NCBI RefSeq assembly: GCF_947254915.1
Contig: NZ_CAMYEZ010000063.1
Span: 1 to 11,994, forward strand
Length of the DNA: 11,994 nt
Direction: 5' to 3'
From: an uncultured Porphyromonas sp.
Lineage (GTDB): Bacteria; Bacteroidota; Bacteroidia; Bacteroidales; Porphyromonadaceae
A program made the translations under genes and the position numbers. Shown here one piece after another: positions 1 to 5,808 of this stretch. The notes under the pieces are model-generated. The model was not told the origin of the DNA. It was given only the letters and a program-made list of their open reading frames with translations, and did not search any database. Every line of letters begins with the position of its first letter. Within the stretch, counting starts at the first letter, position 1.

Positions 1-798
1 CTCTACAACCCGCCCGCCCGTCCTATCAATCCGATCTTGATCACAATCGGGAGCTATGCGGTCAACTTTGTCATACCACGTGCTGGCGAGGTGTGGCGCT
101 GTACGGAGATGAAGCAACGAGAGGACTATGCGCTCTCGGCAACGGTCGGCACGCTCCTAGTGGATCGTCTGTCCGATGCGCTCATAGTCTTGGCTCTCCT
201 AGTAGCTATGATGCTGTTTCAGACGGGAGCTGTGTCCCAGATCTTAGCTTCGCGGGGACTATCGCTCGGAGGTGGGGTAGGGCGCCTCTTCTCGTCAGAC
301 TATGCCACCGCATGGATCATCGCAGGCGGGGTGCTACTCGTTACTGTGCTGGTTCTTTATCGCTTTAGAAAGAGTAACTTCATACAGCGTGTCAGAGGCA
401 AGCTACGTTCTGTCCTGCAGGCAGCGTCAACACTGAGAGGGTGGCGCGCTTGGAGCCAGTTCCTCATGCTGACGCTCCTCTTGTGGATCGTGTACTACTA
501 CTTCTTTTACGTCACATTTGGCGCTTTTGCTTTCACCGCTGAGTTAGGGCATCGGGTCGCTTTTGCCACCTTTGCGCTCTCCACCTTGATGATTGTTGTG
601 CCTACGCCTGCGGGAGTAGGACCGTGGCACTACGCAGTGATTATATCGCTTACAGCCTTCGGGGTGAGCGAAGCCGAGGCGGGGCAGTTTGCACTGATCG
701 TGCATGCCGTACAGACCTTGTGGACTATATCCGTGGGAGTCATCGCTATCCTGCTCCTGCCGATCATCAATCGAAGATACAAGCGCGAGAAAGAGTAA
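1..798 (+). CDS. Flippase-like integral membrane protein (LPG synthase TM domain/UPF0104 family), 5' truncated by window edge
   Basis: The reading frame is open from base 1 to the TAA at 796-798, so the real start lies upstream; the TTG at 37 is only an internal codon. About 265 codons are visible. Several strongly hydrophobic segments are present, with two conserved blocks of the lysylphosphatidylglycerol synthase TM/UPF0104 family: an N-terminal AVNFVIPRAGEVWRC followed by LLVDRLSD, and a C-terminal PTPAGVGPWHYAVI loop. Family members are inner-membrane proteins; some act in lipid modification or flipping, and most Bacteroidetes members are uncharacterised. The soluble aminoacyl-transferase domain of true MprF is absent, since the protein ends in a short basic tail (RRYKREKE). 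Substrate unknown. Family assignment is fairly safe, function is not. Confidence 0.8.
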   Translation, partial: LYNPPARPINPILITIGSYAVNFVIPRAGEVWRCTEMKQREDYALSATVGTLLVDRLSDALIVLALLVAMMLFQTGAVSQILASRGLSLGGGVGRLFSSDYATAWIIAGGVLLVTVLVLYRFRKSNFIQRVRGKLRSVLQAASTLRGWRAWSQFLMLTLLLWIVYYYFFYVTFGAFAFTAELGHRVAFATFALSTLMIVVPTPAGVGPWHYAVIISLTAFGVSEAEAGQFALIVHAVQTLWTISVGVIAILLLPIINRRYKREKE

Positions 799-877
799 GT
801 ATACCGTAAAAGGGCAGTCACAGAAAGCATCTCAAACCACGGCCTAATGTGGAAAGACTACATCTAGCACCCTTAAT

Positions 878-1375
878 ATGAAGCAAATCTTCTTACTCCT
901 AACCCTACTCCTCAGTAGCCTTCTGACGCTCTCCGCTCAGACTTACATCTACAGTGGCGACAAGCGCTACGACTACGATTCACGAGTCATCGCCACGTGG
1001 GACGGCACTCGCCTCTACAGCGGTGATAAGCGCTACGACTACGATTCACGAGTCATCGCCACGTGGGATGGCACTCGCCTCTACAGCGGTGACAAGCGCT
1101 ACGACTACGACTCACGAGTCCTCGCCACGTGGGACGGCACCCGCCTCTACAGCGGTGATAAGCGCTACGACTACGACTCACGAGTCCTCGCCACGTGGGA
1201 CGGAACCCGCCTCTACAGCGGTGATAAGCGCTACGACTACGACTCACGAGTCATCGCCACGTGGGACGGCACCCGCATCTATAGCGGTGACAAGCGTTAC
1301 GACTACGACTCACGGGTCCGCTACACCATTGATGGCCCGCTCCCCGTTGCCGTCGCCATCTACCTAATCTTGTGA
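878..1375 (+). CDS. Secreted repeat protein with six 22-residue YSGDKRYDYDSRV-type repeats
   Basis: A 165-residue protein. Residues 1-20 form a clear signal peptide (MKQIFLLLTLLLSSLLTLSA, cut before QTY), so it is exported. Residues 24-155 are six repeats of 22 residues, consensus LYSGDKRYDYDSRVIATWDGTR. The sixth repeat diverges after SRV (RYTIDGPL), and the protein ends in a hydrophobic tail, LPVAVAIYLIL. The repeats are rich in Tyr, Asp and Arg, with aromatic/Gly-Asp spacing that suggests short beta hairpins. They recall small Bacteroidales repeat proteins ending in a 'YTIDG' unit, but that is from memory and untested. Function unknown. The start is chosen because the signal peptide begins there. 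No Bacteroidetes promoter was found in the 79 bases upstream. The stop codon lies at the edge of a terminator-like hairpin. Confidence 0.85.
   Translation: MKQIFLLLTLLLSSLLTLSAQTYIYSGDKRYDYDSRVIATWDGTRLYSGDKRYDYDSRVIATWDGTRLYSGDKRYDYDSRVLATWDGTRLYSGDKRYDYDSRVLATWDGTRLYSGDKRYDYDSRVIATWDGTRIYSGDKRYDYDSRVRYTIDGPLPVAVAIYLIL
947..1342 (+). repeat. Six tandem 66-bp in-frame repeats
   Basis: Units start at 947, 1013, 1079, 1145, 1211 and 1277, each exactly 66 bases. Units 1-5 differ by only a few substitutions, mostly synonymous (gat/gac, gattca/gactca, ggc/gga, act/acc) plus an Ile/Leu swap (atc/ctc) after SRV. Unit 6 matches for about 42 bases and then diverges. The near identity at silent sites suggests recent duplication or continuing gene conversion. 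Because the unit is a multiple of three, copy number could change without breaking the frame. Confidence 0.95.
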
Positions 1376-1393
1376 TACCCCTCTTCGGGGTAT
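1375..1393 (+). terminator. Hairpin at the stop codon of the repeat-protein gene
   Basis: Perfect 7-bp stem ATACCCC (1375-1381) / GGGGTAT (1387-1393) with a TCTTC loop, starting at the last base of the stop codon. No U run follows, so on its own it is a weak terminator. It may protect the 3' end or act with the larger hairpin just downstream. Confidence 0.5.
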
Positions 1394-1406
1394 TAGGCTA
1401 TTAGTA

Positions 1407-1448
1407 AAAACGACAATAGAGTGACCAAAGCCACTCTATTGTCGTTTT
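1407..1448. terminator. Bidirectional rho-independent terminator between the repeat-protein gene and tRNA-Pro
   Basis: Perfect 17-bp inverted repeat: 1407-1423 (AAAACGACAATAGAGTG) pairs with 1432-1448, with an 8-base loop. It has A4 on the left and T4 on the right, so it can stop transcription in both directions. It lies between the plus-strand repeat gene and the convergent minus-strand tRNA-Pro, 10 bases past the tRNA 3' end. Confidence 0.85.
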
Positions 1449-1458
1449 AGCTTCTTTG

Positions 1459-1533
1459 TCGGGGTACCAGGATTCGAACCTGGGACCCCCTGCTCCCAAA
1501 GCAGGTGCGCTAACCGGACTGCGCTACACCCCG
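1459..1533 (-). tRNA. tRNA-Pro (anticodon TGG)
   Basis: On the minus strand a full cloverleaf can be drawn. The acceptor stem is CGGGGTG/TACCCCG with one G-U pair and discriminator A (base 1459). The D arm is GCGCAGTCCGGTTAGCGC. The anticodon stem CTGCT/AGCAG holds loop TTTGGGA with anticodon TGG, and the T arm contains GGTTCGAATCC. Length is 75 nt. The 3' CCA is not encoded. A promoter and a terminator flank it. Confidence 0.96.
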
Positions 1534-1587
1534 AAGCTTATGATTGGCGTGATACCGGAAAGCTTCCTTCTCGTGCCGATCGTGGTG

Positions 1588-1617
1588 CAAAGATACGACA
1601 TTTAATTGAATAAACAA
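1588..1617 (-). promoter_or_regulatory. Bacteroidetes-type promoter of tRNA-Pro
   Basis: Minus strand: TTG at 1617-1615, a 19-base spacer, then TATCTTTG at 1595-1588, fitting the Bacteroidetes TTTG-N19-21-TAnnTTTG consensus. It lies about 54 bases upstream of the mature tRNA 5' end. The TTG is also part of the terminator stem arm of the upstream sigma-factor operon. Confidence 0.8.
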
Positions 1618-1655
1618 GCGCCTAGGCGAGTAAATATACACACGACGGCGCTTGT
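1614..1655 (-). terminator. Probable terminator of the sigma-factor operon
   Basis: A 9-bp perfect stem, ACAAGCGCC (1614-1622) with GGCGCTTGT (1647-1655), sits just past the stop of the minus-strand gene at 1666. On the minus strand it is followed by a modest T-rich stretch (TTATTCAATT), so termination may be partial. The distal arm overlaps the -33 element of the tRNA-Pro promoter. Confidence 0.6.
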
Positions 1656-1665
1656 AGTGGCTACG

Positions 1666-2160
1666 CTACCGTCGGTCTAAGCGGTAGAGCTGGCTACGCT
1701 TGATATACTTCCTAGCAAACTCACGCTGTACCTGCTGATAGTTAACCAGCTTACGTGCGGGTATCTGCTTGCGTAGCTCAGTCATCGTCTGCTCGTCTAT
1801 CTCTGCCAGCTGAGCCTTGATTTGTTGCTCACGCTGGAGGCACTTAGTCGCCTGAGTCTCTGAGAGGGTCTCACTCTTCGTCAGCTCATATTGCTCTCGT
1901 AGCTCACGCCATAGGGGTATTCGCTTCTTGTCTGCCTCTCGTAGGATTCGATCTAGGTAGGCCGTCTCGTCAGCTGTGAGGCCTAGCTCCTGAGCGAAGA
2001 ACGCTTTGCGTAGCTTGACTAGCTCCTCTCTCTTACGACAGTCTGTCTCATTGCGATACTGCTGCGCTACAACGAGGTCGGGCAGGAGTAGCATAGGAAA
2101 GAAGATCCATAGAAAGTGGTAAAGCTTGCGTCGTGTCATATCGTGTCTAGGCGTTGTCAT
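1666..2160 (-). CDS. Small exported Spy/CpxP-like protein, 'sensor of ECF-type sigma factor' type
   Basis: A 164-residue protein with a basic N terminus and a hydrophobic segment at about residues 13-32 ending in VVAQ, typical of a signal peptide. The mature part is highly charged and predicted mostly helical. It carries an LTADETAYLDRIL motif resembling the LTxxQ/LTxxE motif of Spy/CpxP-type periplasmic proteins. In Bacteroidetes such a protein often follows an ECF sigma and anti-sigma pair and is annotated 'sensor of ECF-type sigma factor'; that placement holds here. The start at 2160 lies 3 bases after the upstream stop, implying translational coupling. An internal Met8 is an alternative start and would still leave a signal peptide. 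The role in sensing is inferred from position and family, not shown. Confidence 0.65.
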   Translation of the reverse strand: MTTPRHDMTRRKLYHFLWIFFPMLLLPDLVVAQQYRNETDCRKREELVKLRKAFFAQELGLTADETAYLDRILREADKKRIPLWRELREQYELTKSETLSETQATKCLQREQQIKAQLAEIDEQTMTELRKQIPARKLVNYQQVQREFARKYIKRSQLYRLDRR

Positions 2161-2163
2161 CGT

Positions 2164-2610
2164 TTATATCTCATCCTCAGAGAGCGCCCCCATAGTCTCT
2201 CCTATAGCGTAGTCATCCAGGAGGATATCTACACAAGTCTCGTAAAGGTAATCTGCATACTCAGCATCGGTGAGTGGGGTCACACTGAGATCATAGGCTG
2301 AGTTAGCTACCTCGTGGCTTGATTGAAGAGGCTCCTGGACATCTCCCCGCCATACGCCCCATAGAGCTACCACAGCGATCAACGCTGCTGCGACAGCAGT
2401 CCACGGGCGTAGTTTCACCCAGAGTCTAGAGCGCCGATGCGTGCTAGAGGTGCCGATGCTACGCCTCCCATCTTCTGATTCATCAAGAGGTATTTGCGAT
2501 AGGATACGTGAGGATAGATCATCAAAGTATCCCTCAGGCACACGATAATGTGCTAGTCGCTCCGATAGTTGGGGAATCTGATGGGTTAAATCTTCTGAAG
2601 GTGTAGGCAT
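2164..2610 (-). CDS. Putative anti-sigma factor, single-pass membrane protein
   Basis: A 148-residue protein lying between the ECF sigma gene and the sensor-like gene. The N-terminal cytoplasmic part (about residues 1-68) contains VPEGYFDDLSSRIL, a 'vPegYFd-l--ri' motif common in Bacteroidetes proteins encoded beside ECF sigma factors. One transmembrane segment, at about residues 70-87, is followed by an acidic C-terminal domain expected in the periplasm. This matches an anti-sigma layout, with the cytoplasmic end holding sigma and the outer end receiving a signal. No zinc-binding HxxxCxxC motif is present, so it is not a ZAS-type anti-sigma. The role rests on topology and neighbourhood. Confidence 0.6.
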   Translation of the reverse strand: MPTPSEDLTHQIPQLSERLAHYRVPEGYFDDLSSRILSQIPLDESEDGRRSIGTSSTHRRSRLWVKLRPWTAVAAALIAVVALWGVWRGDVQEPLQSSHEVANSAYDLSVTPLTDAEYADYLYETCVDILLDDYAIGETMGALSEDEI

Positions 2611-2636
2611 GAGATGTCGTATGTGTGTAGTCTAGT

Positions 2637-2657
2637 GAGACCTCGCAGAGAGGTCTC
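2637..2657. other. Hairpin between the sigma and anti-sigma genes
   Basis: Perfect 8-bp inverted repeat GAGACCTC (2637-2644) / GAGGTCTC (2650-2657), loop GCAGA, in the 85-base gap between the two genes. No T run follows on either strand, so it is not a classical terminator. It could be an RNA processing or stability element that sets the sigma to anti-sigma ratio. Confidence 0.45.
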
Positions 2658-2695
2658 CTCTTACACCTTATTGGATACAGATGGGCTTGGTAAGT

Positions 2696-3244
2696 TTAAT
2701 TCATCTCGGAGACATACTGCTGAATTTTCTTGACAGCATGGTGGTACGAAGCTTTGAGGGCTCCCTCGGAAGTGCCTGTTATGGCCGCCATCTCTCGGTA
2801 AGGCATCTCGTCAAAGTAGCGCATCTCAAAGACCTGTCGCTGCTTCGGGGGAAGCGCGTTGAGGGCTTGCTGTAAGATCATCTCGCCCTTGTCTCCATCA
2901 AAGTACGGGTCAGCGACGGCACTCTCTAGGAGATAGCTAGTATCTTCACTGACAGCGTATTCGTTGTCCGTGATGCGCTTCTTCTTTTTGTTATAGTTGA
3001 TTGCTTCAAAGAGAGCGATCCGATAGAGCCAAGTGTAAAGCTTCGCCTCTCCTCTGAACGAACCAAGGTTTTGCCACGCCTTCAGAAAGGTCTCCTGTAG
3101 CACATCGTCCGCATCGTTATGCTGTCTGACGATGCGGCGGATCAACCAGTAGAGCTTCTCCTGATACATCTGTACCGCTTTCGTAAAGGCAACGGCACGT
3201 GTCTCAGACTTCATAATCTGCTCTTGCAGTTCATCTTCGGTCAT
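2696..3244 (-). CDS. ECF-type RNA polymerase sigma factor (sigma-70 family)
   Basis: A 182-residue protein with the two-domain ECF architecture. Region 2 spans about residues 24-95 and includes DADDVLQETFLKAWQNL (44-60) and the -10 recognition part YTWLYRIALFEAINY. Region 4 spans about 129-178 and includes LPPKQRQVFEMRYFDEMPYREMA plus the recognition helix TSEGALKASYHHAVKKI. A charged linker (KKKKR) sits between them, and region 3 is missing as in all ECFs. It would redirect RNA polymerase to a set of stress or envelope genes. The gene starts 45 bases after the nuclease-like gene and precedes the putative anti-sigma gene. No separate promoter was found in that gap, so co-transcription is likely. 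Confidence 0.93.
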   Translation of the reverse strand: MTEDELQEQIMKSETRAVAFTKAVQMYQEKLYWLIRRIVRQHNDADDVLQETFLKAWQNLGSFRGEAKLYTWLYRIALFEAINYNKKKKRITDNEYAVSEDTSYLLESAVADPYFDGDKGEMILQQALNALPPKQRQVFEMRYFDEMPYREMAAITGTSEGALKASYHHAVKKIQQYVSEMN

Positions 3245-3289
3245 GCTACGAGGAACCTACATAAGGTCTATTGCGACAGAGGAGTGGAG

Positions 3290-4360
3290 CTACTTCGCTA
3301 CCATCCCCTTGACTAGGTAGACATATACGGGGAAGTGGTCTGAGTAACCCCCTTGCCACTGCCCCCCGACGAAAGTGCGGAGTGTGTAGCCCTTGTACTG
3401 ACCACTCTGCTGGATCATAAAGGGTTGCTTGAAGATAAAGCCCATATCGGTCGTCTCGGGGTCACGGTATAGTTGCCAAGTTGTGGGGTTGCTACCGATG
3501 AGCTCGCCATTGACTGCAATGATGTCAAAGAGATTCCACACGTCACGATAAGCGAGTGTCCCCATACCTTTATTATATAGTTGTAGCATAGGGGTGTAGT
3601 AGTCCGAAGCCTTTAGTCCATCAGGACTCTTCTGTATGCCTAGTCCGTCACGTACACTGGGGCTGATAGGGTCATCGTTGAAGTCTCCCATCATGATCAC
3701 TTTGCTCCCAGGGAAGAGCGTATAGAGTGAGTCCGCCACGCTCCGCATCGTCTTAGCTGCAGCCATACGACGATTTAGAGAGACCGCTTCTCCACCGCTA
3801 CGTGAGGGCCAGTGCCCCACGAGGACATGGACGATCTCGCCATCGATGAGCCCCGAGGCGTAGACCACATCTCTCGTCTTGATCCACGGTTCGTTAGGTA
3901 TCTTGACAGCTCTAGCGCCTGATGCAAAGACCTTGTATACATCTGGTTGGTAGAGTATAGCACAGTCTATGCCTCGTAGGTCAGGCGAGTCGTAGTGTAC
4001 GATGTTGTAGTGCTTGTCTCGTAGCGACTCCTGGGCGATCAGATCCTCAAGGACGCCTCTATTCTCTATTTCGGCCACCCCAATGATTGCAGGACCATTG
4101 CCACCGATGAGTGAGATCACGTGAGACATGTTGCGGAGCTTATGCTGGTAGCGCTCGGGCGTCCAGCGATTGGCTCCCTCGGGGAGAAACTCCTCGTCAT
4201 TGTTCTCCTGATTGATCGTGTCAAAGAGGTTCTCCAGGTTATAGAATGCGACCGTCACCCGCTGAGGTGTAGCGCTGTGTTGTGCATATATGACTCCGAA
4301 GGAGAGCGAGAGCAGGGCGATCAGCCAAGCCCATCTACTATAGTGCATGCTATGTGTCAT
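3290..4360 (-). CDS. Exported endonuclease/exonuclease/phosphatase-fold protein
   Basis: A 356-residue protein with a signal peptide ending at about Ala26 (SLSFGVIYA-QHS). The mature part shows the complete EEP-superfamily metal-dependent active site. Motifs are FYNLENLFD (Asn41), GVAEIENR (Glu97, metal ligand), GHWPSR (His183), MGDFNDDP (Asp226, Asn228) and the final YSDHFPVYV (Asp341, His342). It should hydrolyse phosphodiesters or phosphomonoesters outside the cytoplasm. Substrates in this family range from nucleic acids to lipids and inositol phosphates, so none is assigned. It is the first gene of a minus-strand run that continues into the sigma cassette. Start at 4360 chosen; Met5 is an alternative with the same signal peptide. 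Confidence 0.9.
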   Translation of the reverse strand: MTHSMHYSRWAWLIALLSLSFGVIYAQHSATPQRVTVAFYNLENLFDTINQENNDEEFLPEGANRWTPERYQHKLRNMSHVISLIGGNGPAIIGVAEIENRGVLEDLIAQESLRDKHYNIVHYDSPDLRGIDCAILYQPDVYKVFASGARAVKIPNEPWIKTRDVVYASGLIDGEIVHVLVGHWPSRSGGEAVSLNRRMAAAKTMRSVADSLYTLFPGSKVIMMGDFNDDPISPSVRDGLGIQKSPDGLKASDYYTPMLQLYNKGMGTLAYRDVWNLFDIIAVNGELIGSNPTTWQLYRDPETTDMGFIFKQPFMIQQSGQYKGYTLRTFVGGQWQGGYSDHFPVYVYLVKGMVAK

Positions 4361-4394
4361 AAGTTAATCGTTCAAGTATTAGAGTACGCTTTCA

Positions 4395-4425
4395 CAAAAG
4401 TACTGATAAATGTCGGATTACCCAA
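4395..4425 (-). promoter_or_regulatory. Promoter of the EEP protein/ECF sigma operon
   Basis: Minus strand: TTG at 4425-4423, a 20-base spacer, then TACTTTTG at 4402-4395, a good Bacteroidetes -33/-7 pair. It predicts a start near 4388 and a leader of about 28 bases before the ATG at 4360. Confidence 0.7.
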
Positions 4426-4523
4426 GACCTCACCTATAAAGCTTCAGTCAACGGCACGACAAAGAAAGCGCGGTCTCACTAGCGAGGTCACGTCAGGAGG
4501 TAGATCTGCTGGCCGAAAAGTGC

Positions 4524-4559
4524 AAAAAAAAGACCTCGCAATAGGTTTATGCGAGGTCT
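4524..4559 (-). terminator. Rho-independent terminator of tRNA-Phe
   Basis: A 10-bp perfect stem AGACCTCGCA (4531-4540) / TGCGAGGTCT (4550-4559) with a 9-base loop. On the minus strand it is followed by eight Ts (complement of A8 at 4524-4531). It lies 16 bases past the tRNA-Phe 3' end. An extra copy of one arm, GCGAGGTC, sits at 4482-4489. Confidence 0.88.
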
Positions 4560-4575
4560 CAAAATCGTATCAGAG

Positions 4576-4648
4576 TGGTGCCACCAGGAATCGAACCGGG
4601 GACACAAGGATTTTCAGTCCTTTGCTCTACCAACTGAGCTATGGCACC
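4576..4648 (-). tRNA. tRNA-Phe (anticodon GAA)
   Basis: Minus-strand cloverleaf of 73 nt. The acceptor stem is GGTGCCA/TGGCACC with discriminator A (base 4576). The D arm is TAGCTCAGTTGGTAGAGCA, the anticodon arm is AAGGACTGAAAATCCTT with anticodon GAA, and the T arm is CCGGTTCGATTCCTGG. The 3' CCA is not encoded. Confidence 0.97.
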
Positions 4649-4671
4649 GTCTTTTCTGCGTTTTGGTGATG

Positions 4672-4703
4672 CAAAGGTACGACAACTTTTTGAATTGACC
4701 AAA
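4672..4703 (-). promoter_or_regulatory. Promoter of tRNA-Phe
   Basis: Minus strand: TTTG at 4703-4700, a 20-base spacer, then TACCTTTG at 4679-4672, an exact consensus match. It is placed 24 bases upstream of the mature tRNA 5' end. Confidence 0.85.
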
Positions 4704-4705
4704 CG

Positions 4706-4736
4706 ATGGCGCAATCAAGCTTATTTTGTATCTTTG
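4706..4736 (+). promoter_or_regulatory. Probable promoter of the dihydroorotate dehydrogenase-like gene
   Basis: Perfect -7 box TATCTTTG at 4729-4736, 25 bases before the ATG at 4762. At the right distance (19-base spacer) only a degenerate ATGG (4706-4709) is found as -33. The -33 region abuts that of the divergent tRNA-Phe promoter. Confidence 0.65.
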
Positions 4737-4761
4737 CGAGTAGTAACATAGCAAGAATAGC

Positions 4762-5745
4762 ATGGTGGACTTGACATCACACTACGGAGGCATCGCCCTC
4801 CGCAATCCAATCATAGCTGGCAGCTCGGGACTTACAGCCTCACTCCAGCAGGTTAAAGCGTTAGCACAGGCTGGTGCAGGCGCAGTCATACTTAAGTCGC
4901 TCTTTGAGGAGCAGATAGAAGCGACGGCTCTACAAGCTGAGGCTGAGATGGCCACCTCTTATCCAGAGGGGCTGGACTATATGCTACACTACACGCGTCA
5001 GCATGAGATAGAGAAGTATCTAGACCTAATTCGTGAGGCTAAGCAAGCTATTGACATCCCTGTTATTGCTAGCATCAACTGCTACCGCAGTGGCGAGTGG
5101 GAGGCTTTTGCCCAGAGCATACAGGAGGCTGGCGCAGATGCGCTCGAGCTCAATGTGATGCGCATTGAGACAGACCCCGCACAGCGTGGCAGTGACCTAG
5201 AGCAGGAGCTCGTAGATCTAGCTATCTCGATCACCCGTACCGTCCAGATACCCATCGTCTTCAAGATTTCAGACCGCTTTACCAATATCCTTTACCTAGC
5301 ACAGGAGCTGGTCAAGAGCGGTGTCAAGGGCTTGACCTGCTTTAACAAGAGCTGGCAGACCGATATCAATATAGAGACCCTAGAGATCGTCCAGGGACCT
5401 GTCATCTCGACGGGCCACGAACTGTACAACACGCTGAAGTATACGGGGCTCCTCACTGGCAAGCTCCCTCAGCTCGCTGTCTCAGCCTCGGGTGGCATCA
5501 TGGACTATGCTGGCGTGGTCAAGAGTCTCCTCGTCGGGGCTAGCTCCGTACAGGTTGTCTCCGCACTTTATCAGCACGGAGCATCCTATCTGACGAAGAT
5601 GCTTGAGGAGCTCACACAGTGGATGACTCAGCATGGATACAGATCTATTGATGAGTTTAGAGGTAATCTCAACGCCTCTAAGCAGTCTGACCAAGAGTTC
5701 TACATGCGCTCACAGTTTATGCGTTACTTCAGTAGTAAGGCATAA
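4762..5745 (+). CDS. Dihydroorotate dehydrogenase-like flavoprotein
   Basis: A 327-residue TIM-barrel protein of the dihydroorotate dehydrogenase fold, expected to bind FMN in the cytoplasm. Recognisable blocks are LRNPIIAGSSGLT near the N terminus, AVILKSLFEEQI (a Lys-Ser pair like the FMN-contacting KS), PVIASINCYRSGEW, ALELNVM (about 128-133), IVFKISDRFTN (Lys equivalent to the FMN Lys) and the C-terminal phosphate-binding region VSASGGIMDYAGVVKSLLVGASSVQVVSALY. True dihydroorotate dehydrogenases carry N-x-S-C/S-P-N at the ELN position, with Cys or Ser as catalytic base. Here the sequence is NVMRIETDP, so that base appears to be missing. Bacteroidetes genomes carry this as a separate 'dihydroorotate dehydrogenase-like' group. 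Enzymatic role uncertain; not called pyrD. Confidence 0.85.
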   Translation: MVDLTSHYGGIALRNPIIAGSSGLTASLQQVKALAQAGAGAVILKSLFEEQIEATALQAEAEMATSYPEGLDYMLHYTRQHEIEKYLDLIREAKQAIDIPVIASINCYRSGEWEAFAQSIQEAGADALELNVMRIETDPAQRGSDLEQELVDLAISITRTVQIPIVFKISDRFTNILYLAQELVKSGVKGLTCFNKSWQTDINIETLEIVQGPVISTGHELYNTLKYTGLLTGKLPQLAVSASGGIMDYAGVVKSLLVGASSVQVVSALYQHGASYLTKMLEELTQWMTQHGYRSIDEFRGNLNASKQSDQEFYMRSQFMRYFSSKA

Positions 5746-5808
5746 GGTCAAAGCTTAGACACATACATACTAACGACACATTTAACCAATTCAAATATCA
5801 CAGAAACT

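Noticed and set aside
954..1367. Alternative plus-strand and minus-strand frames inside the repeat-protein gene
   Set aside because: Repeats of 66 bases keep other frames open; only the frame starting at 878 has a signal peptide.
4121..4669. 182-codon plus-strand frame spanning the 5' end of the EEP gene and tRNA-Phe
   Set aside because: Runs antisense through a signal-peptide region, a promoter, a terminator and a tRNA; not a gene.
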